The position numbers and the translations under genes are program-made. From Microvirga sp. VF16 (lineage in GTDB: Bacteria > Pseudomonadota > Alphaproteobacteria > Rhizobiales > Beijerinckiaceae), in contig NZ_CP069354.1 of the NCBI RefSeq assembly GCF_016864375.1, positions 744,001 to 808,000 on the forward strand: a stretch of DNA of 64,000 bases. Reading direction: 5' to 3'. The notes under the pieces were generated by a model. It was not told where the DNA came from. It saw only the letters and a list, made by a program, of their open reading frames with translations, and did no database searches. Shown in pieces: positions 35,761 to 44,941 of the stretch (position 1 is the stretch's first letter; every line of letters begins with the position of its first letter).

Positions 35761-37398
35761 ATGCCTGGTCGTCAACACGCTGAAAGATTGTGGAGTAGTT
35801 TGATGCTGCTGGGCGCCCGCCGCCTGGCTGCCTTGGCCGCGATCGGTCTTGCTGTTTTCCTATCCGTCGGCATCGGCGCCTATTATCTGAGCCGGCCCGC
35901 CCAAGAAACGCTCTATACAGGACTTGACCGTGAGGATGTCGGGCGGATGGGAGCGGTCCTGAAGGACGCAGGCATTCCCTTCGATGTGAGCGCCGACGGA
36001 ACAGCTCTCCTCGTCAGCTATGGCAATACGGCCCAGGCCCGGATGCTGCTCGCCGAGAAGGGACTGCCGCACAGCACGAAATCCGGTTACGAGCTGTTCA
36101 ACGATCTCGGCTCGCTCGGTCTCACCTCCTTCATGCAGGAAGTCACCAAGGTGCGGGCCCTCGAAGGCGAACTTTCCCGCACGATTCAGGGCATGAAGGG
36201 AATCAAGGCCGCGCGCGTTCACATCGTGTTGCCGGACCGCGGTTCCTTCCGCCGTGAGCAGCAGCCGCCTTCTGCCTCCGTCGTGATTCGTACCGTTCCC
36301 TCCGACGATGCATCGTCCGCGCAGGCGATCAGGCATCTGGTGGCAGCCGCCATCCCGGGCATGGCGGTCGACAAGGTCACCGTCATGAATACGGACGGCA
36401 CGCTTCTGATGTCCGGTGATGATGCCGCCAACGCCGCGACCGGCAAGATGGCCCGGCTCGAAAAGACCGTCGGCCTGGAAATCCAGGACAGTGTGCGCCG
36501 CACGCTTGCGCCCTATCTCGGGACCGGCAACTTCGAAGTCAGCGTGGCTGCCCGTCTGAGCACGGATAAGGTCAGCACCAACGAAACGATCTTCAATCCC
36601 GAATCGAAGGTCGAGCGATCGACGCGCACGATCAAGGAAACCGAAGTCTCGCAGAACAGGAGCGGCCAGAAGCCAACCACTGTTCAGCAGAACCTTCCCG
36701 ATGAGAACGTTCGGGGCGATTCCAGTGACAGCTCGAGCGAGGACAATCAGCGGCGCGAAGAGCTGACGAACTATGAGATTTCGTCCAAGACGGTCCAGAC
36801 GATCAGCGACGGCTATCAGATCAAGAATCTCTCCGTAGCCGTTCTGGTGAACAAGTCCCGTATCACGTCGCTGCTCGGCGATAGCGCAACGCCTGCCGAG
36901 ATCGATGCGAAGATCGCAGAGATCGAGCAGCTCGTGTCATCCGCGGCAGGCTTCAGCAAGCCCCGCGGCGACCAGATCAAGGTTGCCGCTGTCAGCTTTG
37001 TCGATGACGGTGGAATGCTTCAACCGGTGCCGGGTCCATCGCTGACTGAAATCCTCATGCGCCAGTTCGGAACGGTTGTGAACGCCCTGACCATCCTGGC
37101 TCTATGCGCCATGATGATCTGGTTCGGCTTGCGTCCCGCCGTGCGGATGCTCATGGCCCGTCATCAGGCCGAGCTCGAGCTCCAGCGTGAGCAGGCGGCG
37201 GCGCTGGCTGCGGCCGAGGCTGAGGAAGCCCTCGAAGCCAGCAAGGAAGCTGCTCTGCAGATTGCTTCCGAAGCGGACGAACAGAACTTGATCGAGATGC
37301 CGCGGACTCCGCAGCGGAAACTGGAGCAAATCATCGAACTCAGTGAGGAACAAGCCGCCGCCGTTCTGAAGCAGTGGCTCGGACGGGAGGCCGCGTAA
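35761..37398 (+). CDS. fliF: Flagellar MS-ring protein FliF
   Basis: 545 residues. Two membrane segments (about 20-40 and 440-460) flank the periplasmic YscJ/FliF domain (about 40-220, with LYTGLDREDVGRMGAVLKDAG) and the FliF C domain; the cytosolic C-terminal tail ending LSEEQAAAVLKQWLGREA should bind FliG. It is the first flagellar structure, assembled in the inner membrane. The start may be ATG 35761 or ATG 35803. The stop overlaps the fliH-like start (TAATG). In Brucella the fliF promoter is a direct FtcR target. Confidence 0.95.
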   Translation: MPGRQHAERLWSSLMLLGARRLAALAAIGLAVFLSVGIGAYYLSRPAQETLYTGLDREDVGRMGAVLKDAGIPFDVSADGTALLVSYGNTAQARMLLAEKGLPHSTKSGYELFNDLGSLGLTSFMQEVTKVRALEGELSRTIQGMKGIKAARVHIVLPDRGSFRREQQPPSASVVIRTVPSDDASSAQAIRHLVAAAIPGMAVDKVTVMNTDGTLLMSGDDAANAATGKMARLEKTVGLEIQDSVRRTLAPYLGTGNFEVSVAARLSTDKVSTNETIFNPESKVERSTRTIKETEVSQNRSGQKPTTVQQNLPDENVRGDSSDSSSEDNQRREELTNYEISSKTVQTISDGYQIKNLSVAVLVNKSRITSLLGDSATPAEIDAKIAEIEQLVSSAAGFSKPRGDQIKVAAVSFVDDGGMLQPVPGPSLTEILMRQFGTVVNALTILALCAMMIWFGLRPAVRMLMARHQAELELQREQAAALAAAEAEEALEASKEAALQIASEADEQNLIEMPRTPQRKLEQIIELSEEQAAAVLKQWLGREAA

Positions 37399-38045
37399 TG
37401 GCAGGCACGATAGCGAGACTTTTGGCGGACTTCTCAAATCCAGCCTCTGGCGCTCCTTCGGGAATCGGTCTCCTGCGCGCCGTCAAGGTCACGCCCGATC
37501 CTGAGCCGCCGCAGCCCCCGCCGCCTATCGTTGATCGGCAGGCAGAGCTCATCAAGTCTGCAGAAGTCAGAGTCAGGACTGAGGAAAGAGAGAGAGCGCA
37601 CAGAGAGCTTGAGGATGCCATTGCCGCTGAAAGGGGCCGCCATCTGGAGGAGATGAATGATCAGCGGACGATCTGGGTCGAGCAGCAGGCGCTGCAGATG
37701 TCGGCTCAGATCTCAGCGGCGGTCGAGCGCATCGAGGAGAACCTCTCGGAGAGAGTTGCAAATATCCTCAGGCCTTTTGTCTCGGAAGCTTTCCGTCAGC
37801 AAACTCTTGCCGAGTTCAAGGATGTCCTTGCGGCGCTGCTTTCCGGGCGAGATGCAAGACTTTTGAGGATCTCCGGGCCGGAAGATCTTCTCTCGACCAT
37901 GAAGTCGCATCTTGGACATTACGAGAGTTTGATAGAGTTTCTTCCGAGCGAGCACGTTGAGGTCAGTGCCGTGGCGCAGGATACGCTTGTTCAAACGCAA
38001 TTGCATTCCTGGTCGGTTCGGTTGGCCCAGGCGTTAGAAAGCTGA
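37398..38045 (+). CDS. FliH-like flagellar protein
   Basis: 215 residues from the ATG overlapping the fliF stop. A proline-rich N-terminal segment (VTPDPEPPQPPPP near residue 33) leads into a long helical, Glu/Arg-rich region (50-130) and a C-terminal domain with LAALLSGRDARLLRISGPEDLL. The layout (disordered N terminus, coiled coil, small C-terminal domain) and the place after fliF match FliH, the negative regulator of the export ATPase FliI. Sequence identity is low, so the call leans on layout and context. Confidence 0.6.
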   Translation: MAGTIARLLADFSNPASGAPSGIGLLRAVKVTPDPEPPQPPPPIVDRQAELIKSAEVRVRTEERERAHRELEDAIAAERGRHLEEMNDQRTIWVEQQALQMSAQISAAVERIEENLSERVANILRPFVSEAFRQQTLAEFKDVLAALLSGRDARLLRISGPEDLLSTMKSHLGHYESLIEFLPSEHVEVSAVAQDTLVQTQLHSWSVRLAQALES

Positions 38046-38051
38046 TGATCG

Positions 38052-39275
38052 ATGGCGAGTTCAAATAAGCAGGAGATCGTCATCGTTCGCAGGAACGACG
38101 ATGGCGAGGATATCGTCAAAGGAGGCGCATGGAAGATCGCCCATGCGGACTTCATGACGGCCATGATGGCGTTTTTCCTGGTGATGTGGCTCATCAGTCT
38201 GACCGATGAGGAGACCCGAAGCGGCGTTGCCAATTACTTCAATCCGGTCCAACTGGCCGAGTCGACCCCGAACAAGAAGGGGCTCGACGACCCGCAGAAC
38301 GTTCCGCCTGACAATGAAACGGACAACACCAAGGACGGCAAGGAGAAGGGAAGCGGCGAGGGGACGGGTGGCAAGTCCCACCAGTTACGGAAGCCGCGTT
38401 TCAAGGAAGGGGCTCTTTTCCAGGATCCCTATGCCGTTTTGGCCAAGATCGCCGATGAGATCGAAGCAAACCCCCACGACACTCTTGGTGCCGATGTCAC
38501 TCCAGGCGAGAGCGATGTGCCTGGCCTCAAGGCAGGGGAGGCCTTCAGGGATCCGTTCGATCCCCTGTATTGGCAGGTCGCCCCGGTCGAAGAACTGAAA
38601 ACGGACACACCTTCGAAGCCAGGAACCGCAGCGCCAGCTCCTTCGAAGGCCGTCATAGATGCCATCACGGCTTTAAGCCGGAAATCTCCGACTGACGGCA
38701 AACCGGACTCAAAGACCTCTGTGCCGAATGAAGGTCAGGAACGCCAGCCGAATGGCACGTCTTCTGATTCGGGCGGTCAGGCATCGAATGTCGATCCGAA
38801 TGCGGCCACGATGGCGGACCTGAAGGCCGCAGAGCTGAAGAGGGAAATCCTGAAGGCTGTCCAGCCTTCGAAGGATGTCTCACCGCAGCCGCACATCGAG
38901 GTGCGCCGGACCGGTGCAGGAACCCTGATCAGCCTGACGGACGATTTCGACTTCACGATGTTTGCCGTGGGCTCCGCCGAGCCGCATTCAAAGGTCGTGA
39001 AGGCCATGGCCGAGATCGCGAAAATTCTGCAGTCACGCCCGGGCAAGATCGTCATCCGCGGCCACACGGACGCCCGGCCTTTCAAATCGGCCAATTACGA
39101 TAACTGGCGGCTGTCCCATGCGCGGGCCCAGATGGCGCTCTACATGCTCGTTCGCGGTGGGTTGAGCGAGAGCAGAATCGTGCGCGTCGAGGGACATGCG
39201 GATCGTGAGCCGAAGATCCCGAGCGATCCGAATGCGGATCAGAACCGCCGGGTCGAGATCCTTCTGCAGGAGTGA
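38052..39275 (+). CDS. motB: Motor stator protein MotB
   Basis: 407 residues. The membrane segment AHADFMTAMMAFFLVMWLIS (residues about 30-49) includes the proton-binding Asp. A long, polar, probably disordered periplasmic stretch (about 65-275) is typical of rhizobial MotB. The OmpA-like peptidoglycan-binding domain (about 285-400) has IVIRGHTDARPF, NWRLSHARAQ and NRRVEI. It anchors MotA stators to the wall. Its MotA partner is on the other strand at 47662-48543. Its stop overlaps the motC region. Confidence 0.94.
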   Translation: MASSNKQEIVIVRRNDDGEDIVKGGAWKIAHADFMTAMMAFFLVMWLISLTDEETRSGVANYFNPVQLAESTPNKKGLDDPQNVPPDNETDNTKDGKEKGSGEGTGGKSHQLRKPRFKEGALFQDPYAVLAKIADEIEANPHDTLGADVTPGESDVPGLKAGEAFRDPFDPLYWQVAPVEELKTDTPSKPGTAAPAPSKAVIDAITALSRKSPTDGKPDSKTSVPNEGQERQPNGTSSDSGGQASNVDPNAATMADLKAAELKREILKAVQPSKDVSPQPHIEVRRTGAGTLISLTDDFDFTMFAVGSAEPHSKVVKAMAEIAKILQSRPGKIVIRGHTDARPFKSANYDNWRLSHARAQMALYMLVRGGLSESRIVRVEGHADREPKIPSDPNADQNRRVEILLQE

Positions 39276-39277
39276 TC

Positions 39278-40537
39278 ATGATGAAAGGTCTTTCATTGCC
39301 TCTCATTGCGATCTCTTTGCTCCTCGTCGGACAGGCGGCGATGGCTGAGAACACCGCGCCTTCACAGGAAGCTGGAGAGCAGAGGGCCGAGACGGCGTCA
39401 GTTCCCAGTCCGGTGCAGCTCGTGCGAACGTTGCATCTGATGCAGGATCAGATTGCGATCGGATCCACGGAGGCTCATATGGGGCAACGCGGCCTGCTCG
39501 GAATCCTGGACGACAGATTCATGAATCTGGAGCCGGAGACCTGGCAGACGAGCAAAAATGTTCGAGCAGCGGTGTCCTTCGTCCTCAGCGGCGGTAACCC
39601 AGGCATCTTGAGAAAACTTCTGGAACTAGGCTCCTCCGTCATTGCGGAAAATGACCGGCCATTGATTGAGGGTGCACTGGCCTATGTCGAGGGCAGGGAG
39701 GAGGCGGCGCAGAATTCGCTGGCCTCCCTGGATCCTCACTTCCTTCCTCCGACCCTGGGAGCTCAGTTGGCCCTGGTTCAATCGGCTCTGGTCGTGCGAA
39801 AGAATGCTGCGAAATCCGACGAGTTGCTGGACTTCGTTCGACTTCAGGCACCCGGCACGCTCCTTGAGGAGGCGGCTCTGCGCAGGCAGGTCTTCGTGGT
39901 GAGCCAGACCAACAATATGGAAAAGTTCCAGTCACTCGCCACCGACTACCTGCGACGCTATCGCCACTCGATCTACGCCGGCAACTTCCGGCAGCGATTG
40001 GCCTCCGTGCTGACGCGAATCGATTTCGGGAAGGAGGCTTCGCGCTTTGAAGGGGTCGTGGCGATGATGTCCGAGCTTGAACCGGAAGCAAGACGCGATC
40101 TTTATCTTCTGGCAGCGCGCTCATCGATTGAACAGGGGTTCACCACCTCGGCCAGATTGCTGGCCGACAAGGCTCAGGAACTGGTAGGATCAGATAAGGC
40201 GAGTGCCGTAAGAGCAAGGCTCTATCGTGCGGCATCGTTGATCACGTCGCCTCAGGCCATCGATGGTGCCGTCAGCGATCTTCGCAGCCTCGACCGGTCG
40301 GCTCTCGCAGAGAGTGACCTCGGCTTGCTGGAGTCTGCCCTCACTATGGCAGGCCAGATACGCAAAATGCCCGACATCCAGGCTCAGCAGGTCGTTCCAG
40401 CAAAACCGGAGTTGACCAAGGTCGCAGTCGGTCAGCCGATAGAGGCTTCTGCTCCCGCGCAAGGGCTGGAACAGCTTCAGGCGCTATCTAAAGCACGTGA
40501 CGCCTTAAGCCGCGTTGACAAGTTGATTAAGAACTAG
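39278..40537 (+). CDS. motC: Periplasmic motility protein MotC
   Basis: 419 residues from ATG 39278 (AGGAG six bases upstream; GTG 39272 and ATG 39281 are in frame). A signal peptide (cleavage near AMAEN) precedes an all-helical repeat-like domain, with blocks such as PVQLVRTLHLMQDQIAIGS and YRHSIYAGNFRQRL. MotC of Sinorhizobium and relatives is a periplasmic protein that works with MotB; its folding needs MotE (33087). The C terminus is polar. Cotranscribed with motB and fliK. Confidence 0.88.
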   Translation: MMKGLSLPLIAISLLLVGQAAMAENTAPSQEAGEQRAETASVPSPVQLVRTLHLMQDQIAIGSTEAHMGQRGLLGILDDRFMNLEPETWQTSKNVRAAVSFVLSGGNPGILRKLLELGSSVIAENDRPLIEGALAYVEGREEAAQNSLASLDPHFLPPTLGAQLALVQSALVVRKNAAKSDELLDFVRLQAPGTLLEEAALRRQVFVVSQTNNMEKFQSLATDYLRRYRHSIYAGNFRQRLASVLTRIDFGKEASRFEGVVAMMSELEPEARRDLYLLAARSSIEQGFTTSARLLADKAQELVGSDKASAVRARLYRAASLITSPQAIDGAVSDLRSLDRSALAESDLGLLESALTMAGQIRKMPDIQAQQVVPAKPELTKVAVGQPIEASAPAQGLEQLQALSKARDALSRVDKLIKN

Positions 40538-40551
40538 GCGTATACAAGCCG

Positions 40552-41943
40552 ATGAGCCGATTAGATCTTCTGTCACAGACAACGCCGAGGCTTGTGGACA
40601 CCCAGTCGCGCAACGCATCCGTGAATTCGGACGCCCAAGAGAATTCGGGCAACGCCGCGACATCTGACTTCGGTTCGCTCCTGGATGGCTTTTCAGGGCG
40701 CTCGCAGAAGGAAGGTGTCGGCGCGTCTCAGCAGGAGACAATTCTTCTCGGCAGTGAAGCGGACAAGGTGAGTCCGGAACTGGATGGCGCCGAAATCGAT
40801 CCGCTGCAGGCCCTCCTGCCTGACGTGACGCCGAGCGACGGTTCCGCAGGCACCTTAGCGCTTCAATCGGGAAGTCCCGTACTTTCGATTCTTGAGAATC
40901 TTCTCCCCCGCATTCTGGCGCGGACCGGGAATGGGGGCAATGCCGATGCTGGACAATCGGGCGCATCCCTTGCATCTGCTAATTTGGCCATGCCGCAGCA
41001 GAGGGTGGACGAGCTGAGTCCGGCGAACTCAGGATTGGGATCGAAGCTTGCGGTATCGGTTCAGAACCAGGAAACGCATTTCAGGCCTATTGTCGAAGGG
41101 TTAAGCATCTCATCGACTGAGTCAGGCGCGACAGTTCCAGACGAAGGGACAGGTCCGACAACGGAAACTCTGCTCCCTGTGAAGCCCAAAGGCGCTGAGA
41201 TGAAAAGCCAGCTGGCAGGCAATGGCGATGGGTTAAATCAAGCTTTGACCGATATGACTGCCGAAGCCGAGGCTGCAAAGAGAAGCGAGGAAGAAGGAAT
41301 CGTGAAAGACGTTTCCCTGGATCGCGCTTCCGGTCGCGCAGAGCTGCAAAAGCAGTCGCCGGTTGGCGGATCGAAATCGGAAACAGCTTCTCTTCCGCCA
41401 TCAACACTTCAGCATCTCGCAAAGTCCATCATCGAAGATGTCAGGGGACTGACGGAACCTCAACAGCCGTCCTTTCAGCAGGATGGTTTGAATCGGGTCG
41501 CCACGGCGAGAGCATCCGCTGGGGTTCTCAGAGTCCTGGATCTTCAGTTGAAGCCGGCGGAGCTCGGCCTCGTGACGATCAGGATGCGGCTTGCCGGCGA
41601 CGGTATCGAAATGGAGATTCAAGCTCAAAACGAGGATACGGCCGAACTCCTGAGGAATGATGCGGAGAAGCTGTCCAGCCTCCTCCGGGTCTCCGGTTAT
41701 CGCCCCGATGCAATCAACATTCAATCTACTGAAGCTGCCTCTCATGACCGTTCCTCATTCCAGCGTCCTCAGCAAGGAACTCAGTCACAGGGCCAGGCCT
41801 TTGACCAGGGCGCGGCGGCAGGTCAGGGGAACTCCTCGCGTCATCAGGACGAGCGGTATGGCAGAGGCGGGTCGGAACTGCGCAGGGATGGGAAAGAGAG
41901 CCTGCCTCCTGGCGGTAGCCGTACTGGCGGGATCTACCTTTAA
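40552..41943 (+). CDS. fliK: Flagellar hook-length control protein FliK
   Basis: 463 residues. The N-terminal ~300 residues are low-complexity and polar, as is usual for the FliK ruler part. The C-terminal switch domain (about 320-395) has LDLQLKPAELGLVTIRMRLA, MEIQAQNEDTAELLRNDAEK and LSSLLRVSGY. FliK is secreted and measures hook length, then signals FlhB to switch export. The last ~86 bases overlap the start of the lytic transglycosylase gene in another frame. Confidence 0.85.
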   Translation: MSRLDLLSQTTPRLVDTQSRNASVNSDAQENSGNAATSDFGSLLDGFSGRSQKEGVGASQQETILLGSEADKVSPELDGAEIDPLQALLPDVTPSDGSAGTLALQSGSPVLSILENLLPRILARTGNGGNADAGQSGASLASANLAMPQQRVDELSPANSGLGSKLAVSVQNQETHFRPIVEGLSISSTESGATVPDEGTGPTTETLLPVKPKGAEMKSQLAGNGDGLNQALTDMTAEAEAAKRSEEEGIVKDVSLDRASGRAELQKQSPVGGSKSETASLPPSTLQHLAKSIIEDVRGLTEPQQPSFQQDGLNRVATARASAGVLRVLDLQLKPAELGLVTIRMRLAGDGIEMEIQAQNEDTAELLRNDAEKLSSLLRVSGYRPDAINIQSTEAASHDRSSFQRPQQGTQSQGQAFDQGAAAGQGNSSRHQDERYGRGGSELRRDGKESLPPGGSRTGGIYL

Positions 41944-42511
41944 CATTGGAATCGCCACCTCGAGCATGGCGCAGTCTCCGAGCGGCCTATGCGAACGAGA
42001 GATGATGCGAGCTTCGTCGAAATATGGCGTTCCCTTGGGCATGCTCTATTCCGTCGGTCTCACCGAAACGGGACGTCGCGGCAGCCTGCAGCCATACGCC
42101 ATGAATGTTGAAGGAAAGGCCGTGTTCTCGAGCAGCGCGGCTGAGGCGATGCAGCGTTTCCAGGAAGCCAGCAGAGGCGGCGCAAGGCTCATCGATCTCG
42201 GCTGCATGCAGATCAATCATCTTTATCATCGTGAGAACTTTCCATCACTGGAAAGCATGTTGAATCCACGCACCAACGTGGAATATGCCGCGCGCTTCCT
42301 GAGTGAGCTCAAGACGCGTCATGACACCTGGACGATGGCCGTCGCGCGCTATCACGCGGGGCCGAACAACGATCCGGCACAAAAGCGATATGTCTGTCGC
42401 GTCATTGCCAACATGGTCGCAACCGGATTCGGTCAGTGGACCCCAGGAGCCAGAGCTTTTTGCGCGGATGCTCCTGGCTTGAGCAGCGGACAGACGGCTT
42501 CGGACGGTTGA
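41858..42511 (+). CDS. Lytic transglycosylase (SLT fold), probably flagellar
   Basis: 217 residues from ATG 41858 (AGGACG upstream); ATG 41888 would give a more compact signal peptide. Signal peptide ending near SSMAQS, then an SLT domain: SVGLTETGRRGS with the catalytic-type Glu, DLGCMQINHLYH, and AVARYHAGPNN. It cuts peptidoglycan, plausibly to let the rod pass the wall, as SltF does in Rhodobacter where FlgJ lacks an enzyme domain. The rod-binding protein at 59514 here likewise lacks one. The gene overlaps fliK by 86 bases out of frame. Confidence 0.85.
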   Translation: MAEAGRNCAGMGKRACLLAVAVLAGSTFNIGIATSSMAQSPSGLCEREMMRASSKYGVPLGMLYSVGLTETGRRGSLQPYAMNVEGKAVFSSSAAEAMQRFQEASRGGARLIDLGCMQINHLYHRENFPSLESMLNPRTNVEYAARFLSELKTRHDTWTMAVARYHAGPNNDPAQKRYVCRVIANMVATGFGQWTPGARAFCADAPGLSSGQTASDG

Positions 42512-42524
42512 GGCAGCGGTATCC

Positions 42525-42544
42525 AGAGCATCGAATGATGCTCT
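42525..42544. terminator. Hairpin between convergent transglycosylase and lipoprotein genes
   Basis: AGAGCATC (42525-42532) and GATGCTCT (42537-42544) pair perfectly around GAAT. It lies between convergent stops at 42511 and 42543 and includes part of the TAG stop of the minus-strand gene. There is no T tract. Confidence 0.55.
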
Positions 42545-43250
42545 AGCGTGACATCCTGATTTCCGAGCCGGAGCTGTTCAATGTTCCGGCAAGCGCGGCC
42601 TCCGCTCCTGACAAGCGGGCAACCAGCTGGCCGCGCGAGAAAAGGATGACCTGGTTCTCGCGGAAGCTCCATCCGTTCACGCTCCGCATGGTCTCATGCG
42701 TACATCCTTGCGTTGAGGCCTTGTAAAGATCCAGAGACGGGACGCTGGAAAGCTGCACCTTGCAGGAGGACGCGCCGACGCGAGCATTCCAGGTTCCTGC
42801 GTAGGAAGAAGCGCGTTGAGGTGCCGTGAAAATGCCCGGAGGGCTCGACTGGCTATCAGCAGGGGCTGGGTTTGCCGCGCGTGATGGTCGATCCGGCGTA
42901 ATCGGCGTCGGGGCGGCCAGGATGACCTGATCTGAAGGGCGCGCGATGCCGATGTCCTGGGTCGTGGGGGCAGGACCTATATCCGCTTCAAGATGGACTT
43001 CGCGCCGTCTTTCGGGGCGCGCCATGTCGAGTTCGATCGGATTGGCCGCAGCGATAACGGGGCCGCCGATCGCATATTCGGGCGATGCGGGCAGCCGCCC
43101 GCCCCATGGTGCGGAATATTCCGGGTAATTCCGACGGACATGTCCAGGCCCCCAAGGTCCTTGACTGTATGAGGCATCGGTCGAGTTGCAGGCCGAAATC
43201 ACCCCTGCCACTGCCATCAGACTCGCCGCTGTCAGAAGTTTGTTTTGCAT
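42543..43250 (-). CDS. Omp19/Inh-family lipoprotein
   Basis: 235 residues from ATG 43250. A lipoprotein signal with lipobox ISAC near residue 21 is followed by a proline-rich, likely disordered linker (about 30-140). The C-terminal ~85 residues form an AprI/Inh-like beta barrel: YAGTWNARVGASSCKVQLSS, SVNGWSFRENQVILFSRGQL and GSEIRMSR. The layout matches Brucella Omp19, an outer-membrane lipoprotein reported to inhibit proteases. It is downstream of flhB and the unknown gene, on the same strand. A role in flagella is only suggested by position. Confidence 0.75.
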   Translation of the reverse strand: MQNKLLTAASLMAVAGVISACNSTDASYSQGPWGPGHVRRNYPEYSAPWGGRLPASPEYAIGGPVIAAANPIELDMARPERRREVHLEADIGPAPTTQDIGIARPSDQVILAAPTPITPDRPSRAANPAPADSQSSPPGIFTAPQRASSYAGTWNARVGASSCKVQLSSVPSLDLYKASTQGCTHETMRSVNGWSFRENQVILFSRGQLVARLSGAEAALAGTLNSSGSEIRMSR

Positions 43251-43276
43251 TGAATCGGTCTGTGATCGTCCTGCGC

Positions 43277-43780
43277 TCAATGGCGCACGGTTCCGGCAAG
43301 GCAGTAGGACGACTTGAACCGGGATGGCAGCGGCCGCAAGCGGGCGGATGAAAGAATCCTCTCAAAGGACGATGGATTGAAATCCGCTTTGTGGAATGTT
43401 ACGTCCAATAGAACTTCGTTGATCTTTACGCCGATGTAATAGTTGCCGAAGATGAGCTGGAAGAAGACCGTGATGGAATCGTGTACGAATTCCATTTCGA
43501 GAACGATACACGACGAATCTTCTTGTCCGGAATTTACGTGAGCGACATAGCCGTAGGATAGCGTTTCGCCCTTGAAATAGAGTTCGGCGGACGACGTGAT
43601 CATCTCGTCCATGTTGCCGTGCAACTGATTATCGGCATAGAAGCGAATGATCTCAGCGTCTGCAAGACAGAAATCGGCGATGACATCCTTGATGTTGCAC
43701 GCCAAGACCTCTTCGAAGGCTTGAATGTCCCAATGCTCTCTCAATAGAGCAGCAACTTCGACGACGCGAAGGCCTCTCAT
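43277..43780 (-). CDS. Uncharacterised protein translationally coupled to flhB
   Basis: 167 residues; ATG 43780 overlaps the flhB stop (ATGA). There is no signal peptide or membrane segment. The sequence appears alpha/beta with acidic character: VEVAALLREHWDIQAFEEVL, CNIKDVIADFCLADAEIIRF, and FFQLIFGNYYIGVKINEVLL. I recognise no family. Coupling to flhB suggests a role at or near the export apparatus. GC may be lower than neighbours: sampled lines gave 28 and 33 G+C of 60. The frame is long and free of stops, with a clear coupled start, so I consider it real. Confidence 0.8.
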   Translation of the reverse strand: MRGLRVVEVAALLREHWDIQAFEEVLACNIKDVIADFCLADAEIIRFYADNQLHGNMDEMITSSAELYFKGETLSYGYVAHVNSGQEDSSCIVLEMEFVHDSITVFFQLIFGNYYIGVKINEVLLDVTFHKADFNPSSFERILSSARLRPLPSRFKSSYCLAGTVRH

Positions 43781-44841
43781 TTCGACCTCGTGAGAATGTA
43801 GAACAGGATCTGAGCGACGGCTTTATAGAAGTCGGGAGGAATCATCCGATCGACTTCAACATGATCGTACATGGATCTTGCGAGAGGCTTGTCTTCGATC
43901 ACCGGGATGCCACTTTTTTCGGCAATCTCACGGATCTTCAGTGCGATGAGATCCTTGCCCTTGGCCACGACGATCGGAGCGCTCGCCTCGCTGCGCTCGT
44001 AGCGCATGGCAATGGCAAAGTGGGTCGGATTGGCAATCACGAAGGTAGCCTTGGGAACCGCGGCCAGCATTCGCTTGCGGCTCAGGTCCTGAGCCAAGGA
44101 GCGCATCCGGGCCTTGACCATCGGATCGCCCTCCATCTGCTTATACTCTTCTTTAACCTCCTGCTTCGTCATCTTTAGATCGCTGTGCCATTTGAAACGG
44201 GCCCAGAGCAGATCCGCCGCAACAAGGACGATCGTCGCAATGGCGATGGCGGAGACAAGACGCATTGCCATGGTCAACATCAACTCCGGAAGGAGGGAGG
44301 GATCGGTGAACATGGCATTCAGAACCTTATATTGCTCCGACTTCAGAAGCAGGAGGCTGACGATTGTCATCGTTGCGAATTTGAACAATGACTTTGAAAA
44401 TTCCACTAAACCCTGGCGGCCGAAGATCCGCTTCCACCCGCTCACAGGTGAAATTCTGTTCCACTGCGGTCTGATCCGCTCGGAGACAACGGATGGCACA
44501 TTCTGCAATATCGATGCAGCAAGACTGCAGCTTGCCAGAATGACAATGATCGGGAGGAGGAAGTGACCGACCTCAAGGGCTATTGCCTGGATCAGTGCAG
44601 CCGCGTCCGGCCCGGATTCAAGGCGAAAGTCCTGCGGACGATTGACGAAGAGCGACAGCTTCTCGGTCAGGGTCTTGGTGGTGCTGCGCGCCGAGAATGC
44701 GAGAACGAGCAGGATTCCCAAGATGGACGCGAACATGGGCGCTTCTCTCGAAAAGGGAATGTTTCCCTTTTCGAGAGCTTCGCGAACCTTCTTATCGGAA
44801 GGCGCTTCTGTTTTGCTGTCCTTATCGTCCGTATCAGACAT
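43777..44841 (-). CDS. flhB: Flagellar export gate protein FlhB
   Basis: 354 residues from ATG 44841, which starts at the conserved SDTDDKDSKTEAPSDKKV. Four membrane segments lie in the N-terminal 215 residues. The cytosolic domain has the autocleavage motif NPTH in ATFVIANPTHFAIAMRYE, followed by VVAKGKDLIALKIREIA. FlhB switches export specificity from hook to filament subunits with FliK. The stop overlaps the next gene by 4 bases. It follows fliG on the minus strand after a 173-base gap holding repeats. Confidence 0.95.
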   Translation of the reverse strand: MSDTDDKDSKTEAPSDKKVREALEKGNIPFSREAPMFASILGILLVLAFSARSTTKTLTEKLSLFVNRPQDFRLESGPDAAALIQAIALEVGHFLLPIIVILASCSLAASILQNVPSVVSERIRPQWNRISPVSGWKRIFGRQGLVEFSKSLFKFATMTIVSLLLLKSEQYKVLNAMFTDPSLLPELMLTMAMRLVSAIAIATIVLVAADLLWARFKWHSDLKMTKQEVKEEYKQMEGDPMVKARMRSLAQDLSRKRMLAAVPKATFVIANPTHFAIAMRYERSEASAPIVVAKGKDLIALKIREIAEKSGIPVIEDKPLARSMYDHVEVDRMIPPDFYKAVAQILFYILTRSK

Positions 44842-44857
44842 GATCCGAGGTTCGACT

Positions 44858-44912
44858 GCTAGAGCATAGGACCCAACAGTGGAGACCACTTCTGGGATCT
44901 AATCCGATGCTC
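44858..44912. repeat. Decayed palindromic intergenic repeat (RIME-like)
   Basis: GAGCAT near the left end pairs with ATGCTC at the right end, and an inner AGTGG-AGA-CCACT hairpin lies between. The pattern CTAGAGCAT...ATGCTC resembles intergenic mosaic elements common in rhizobial genomes. It lies in the fliG-flhB gap. Confidence 0.45.
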
Positions 44913-44941
44913 ATTTCTTGGGCTTGCGCCTCGTTGGTTAC

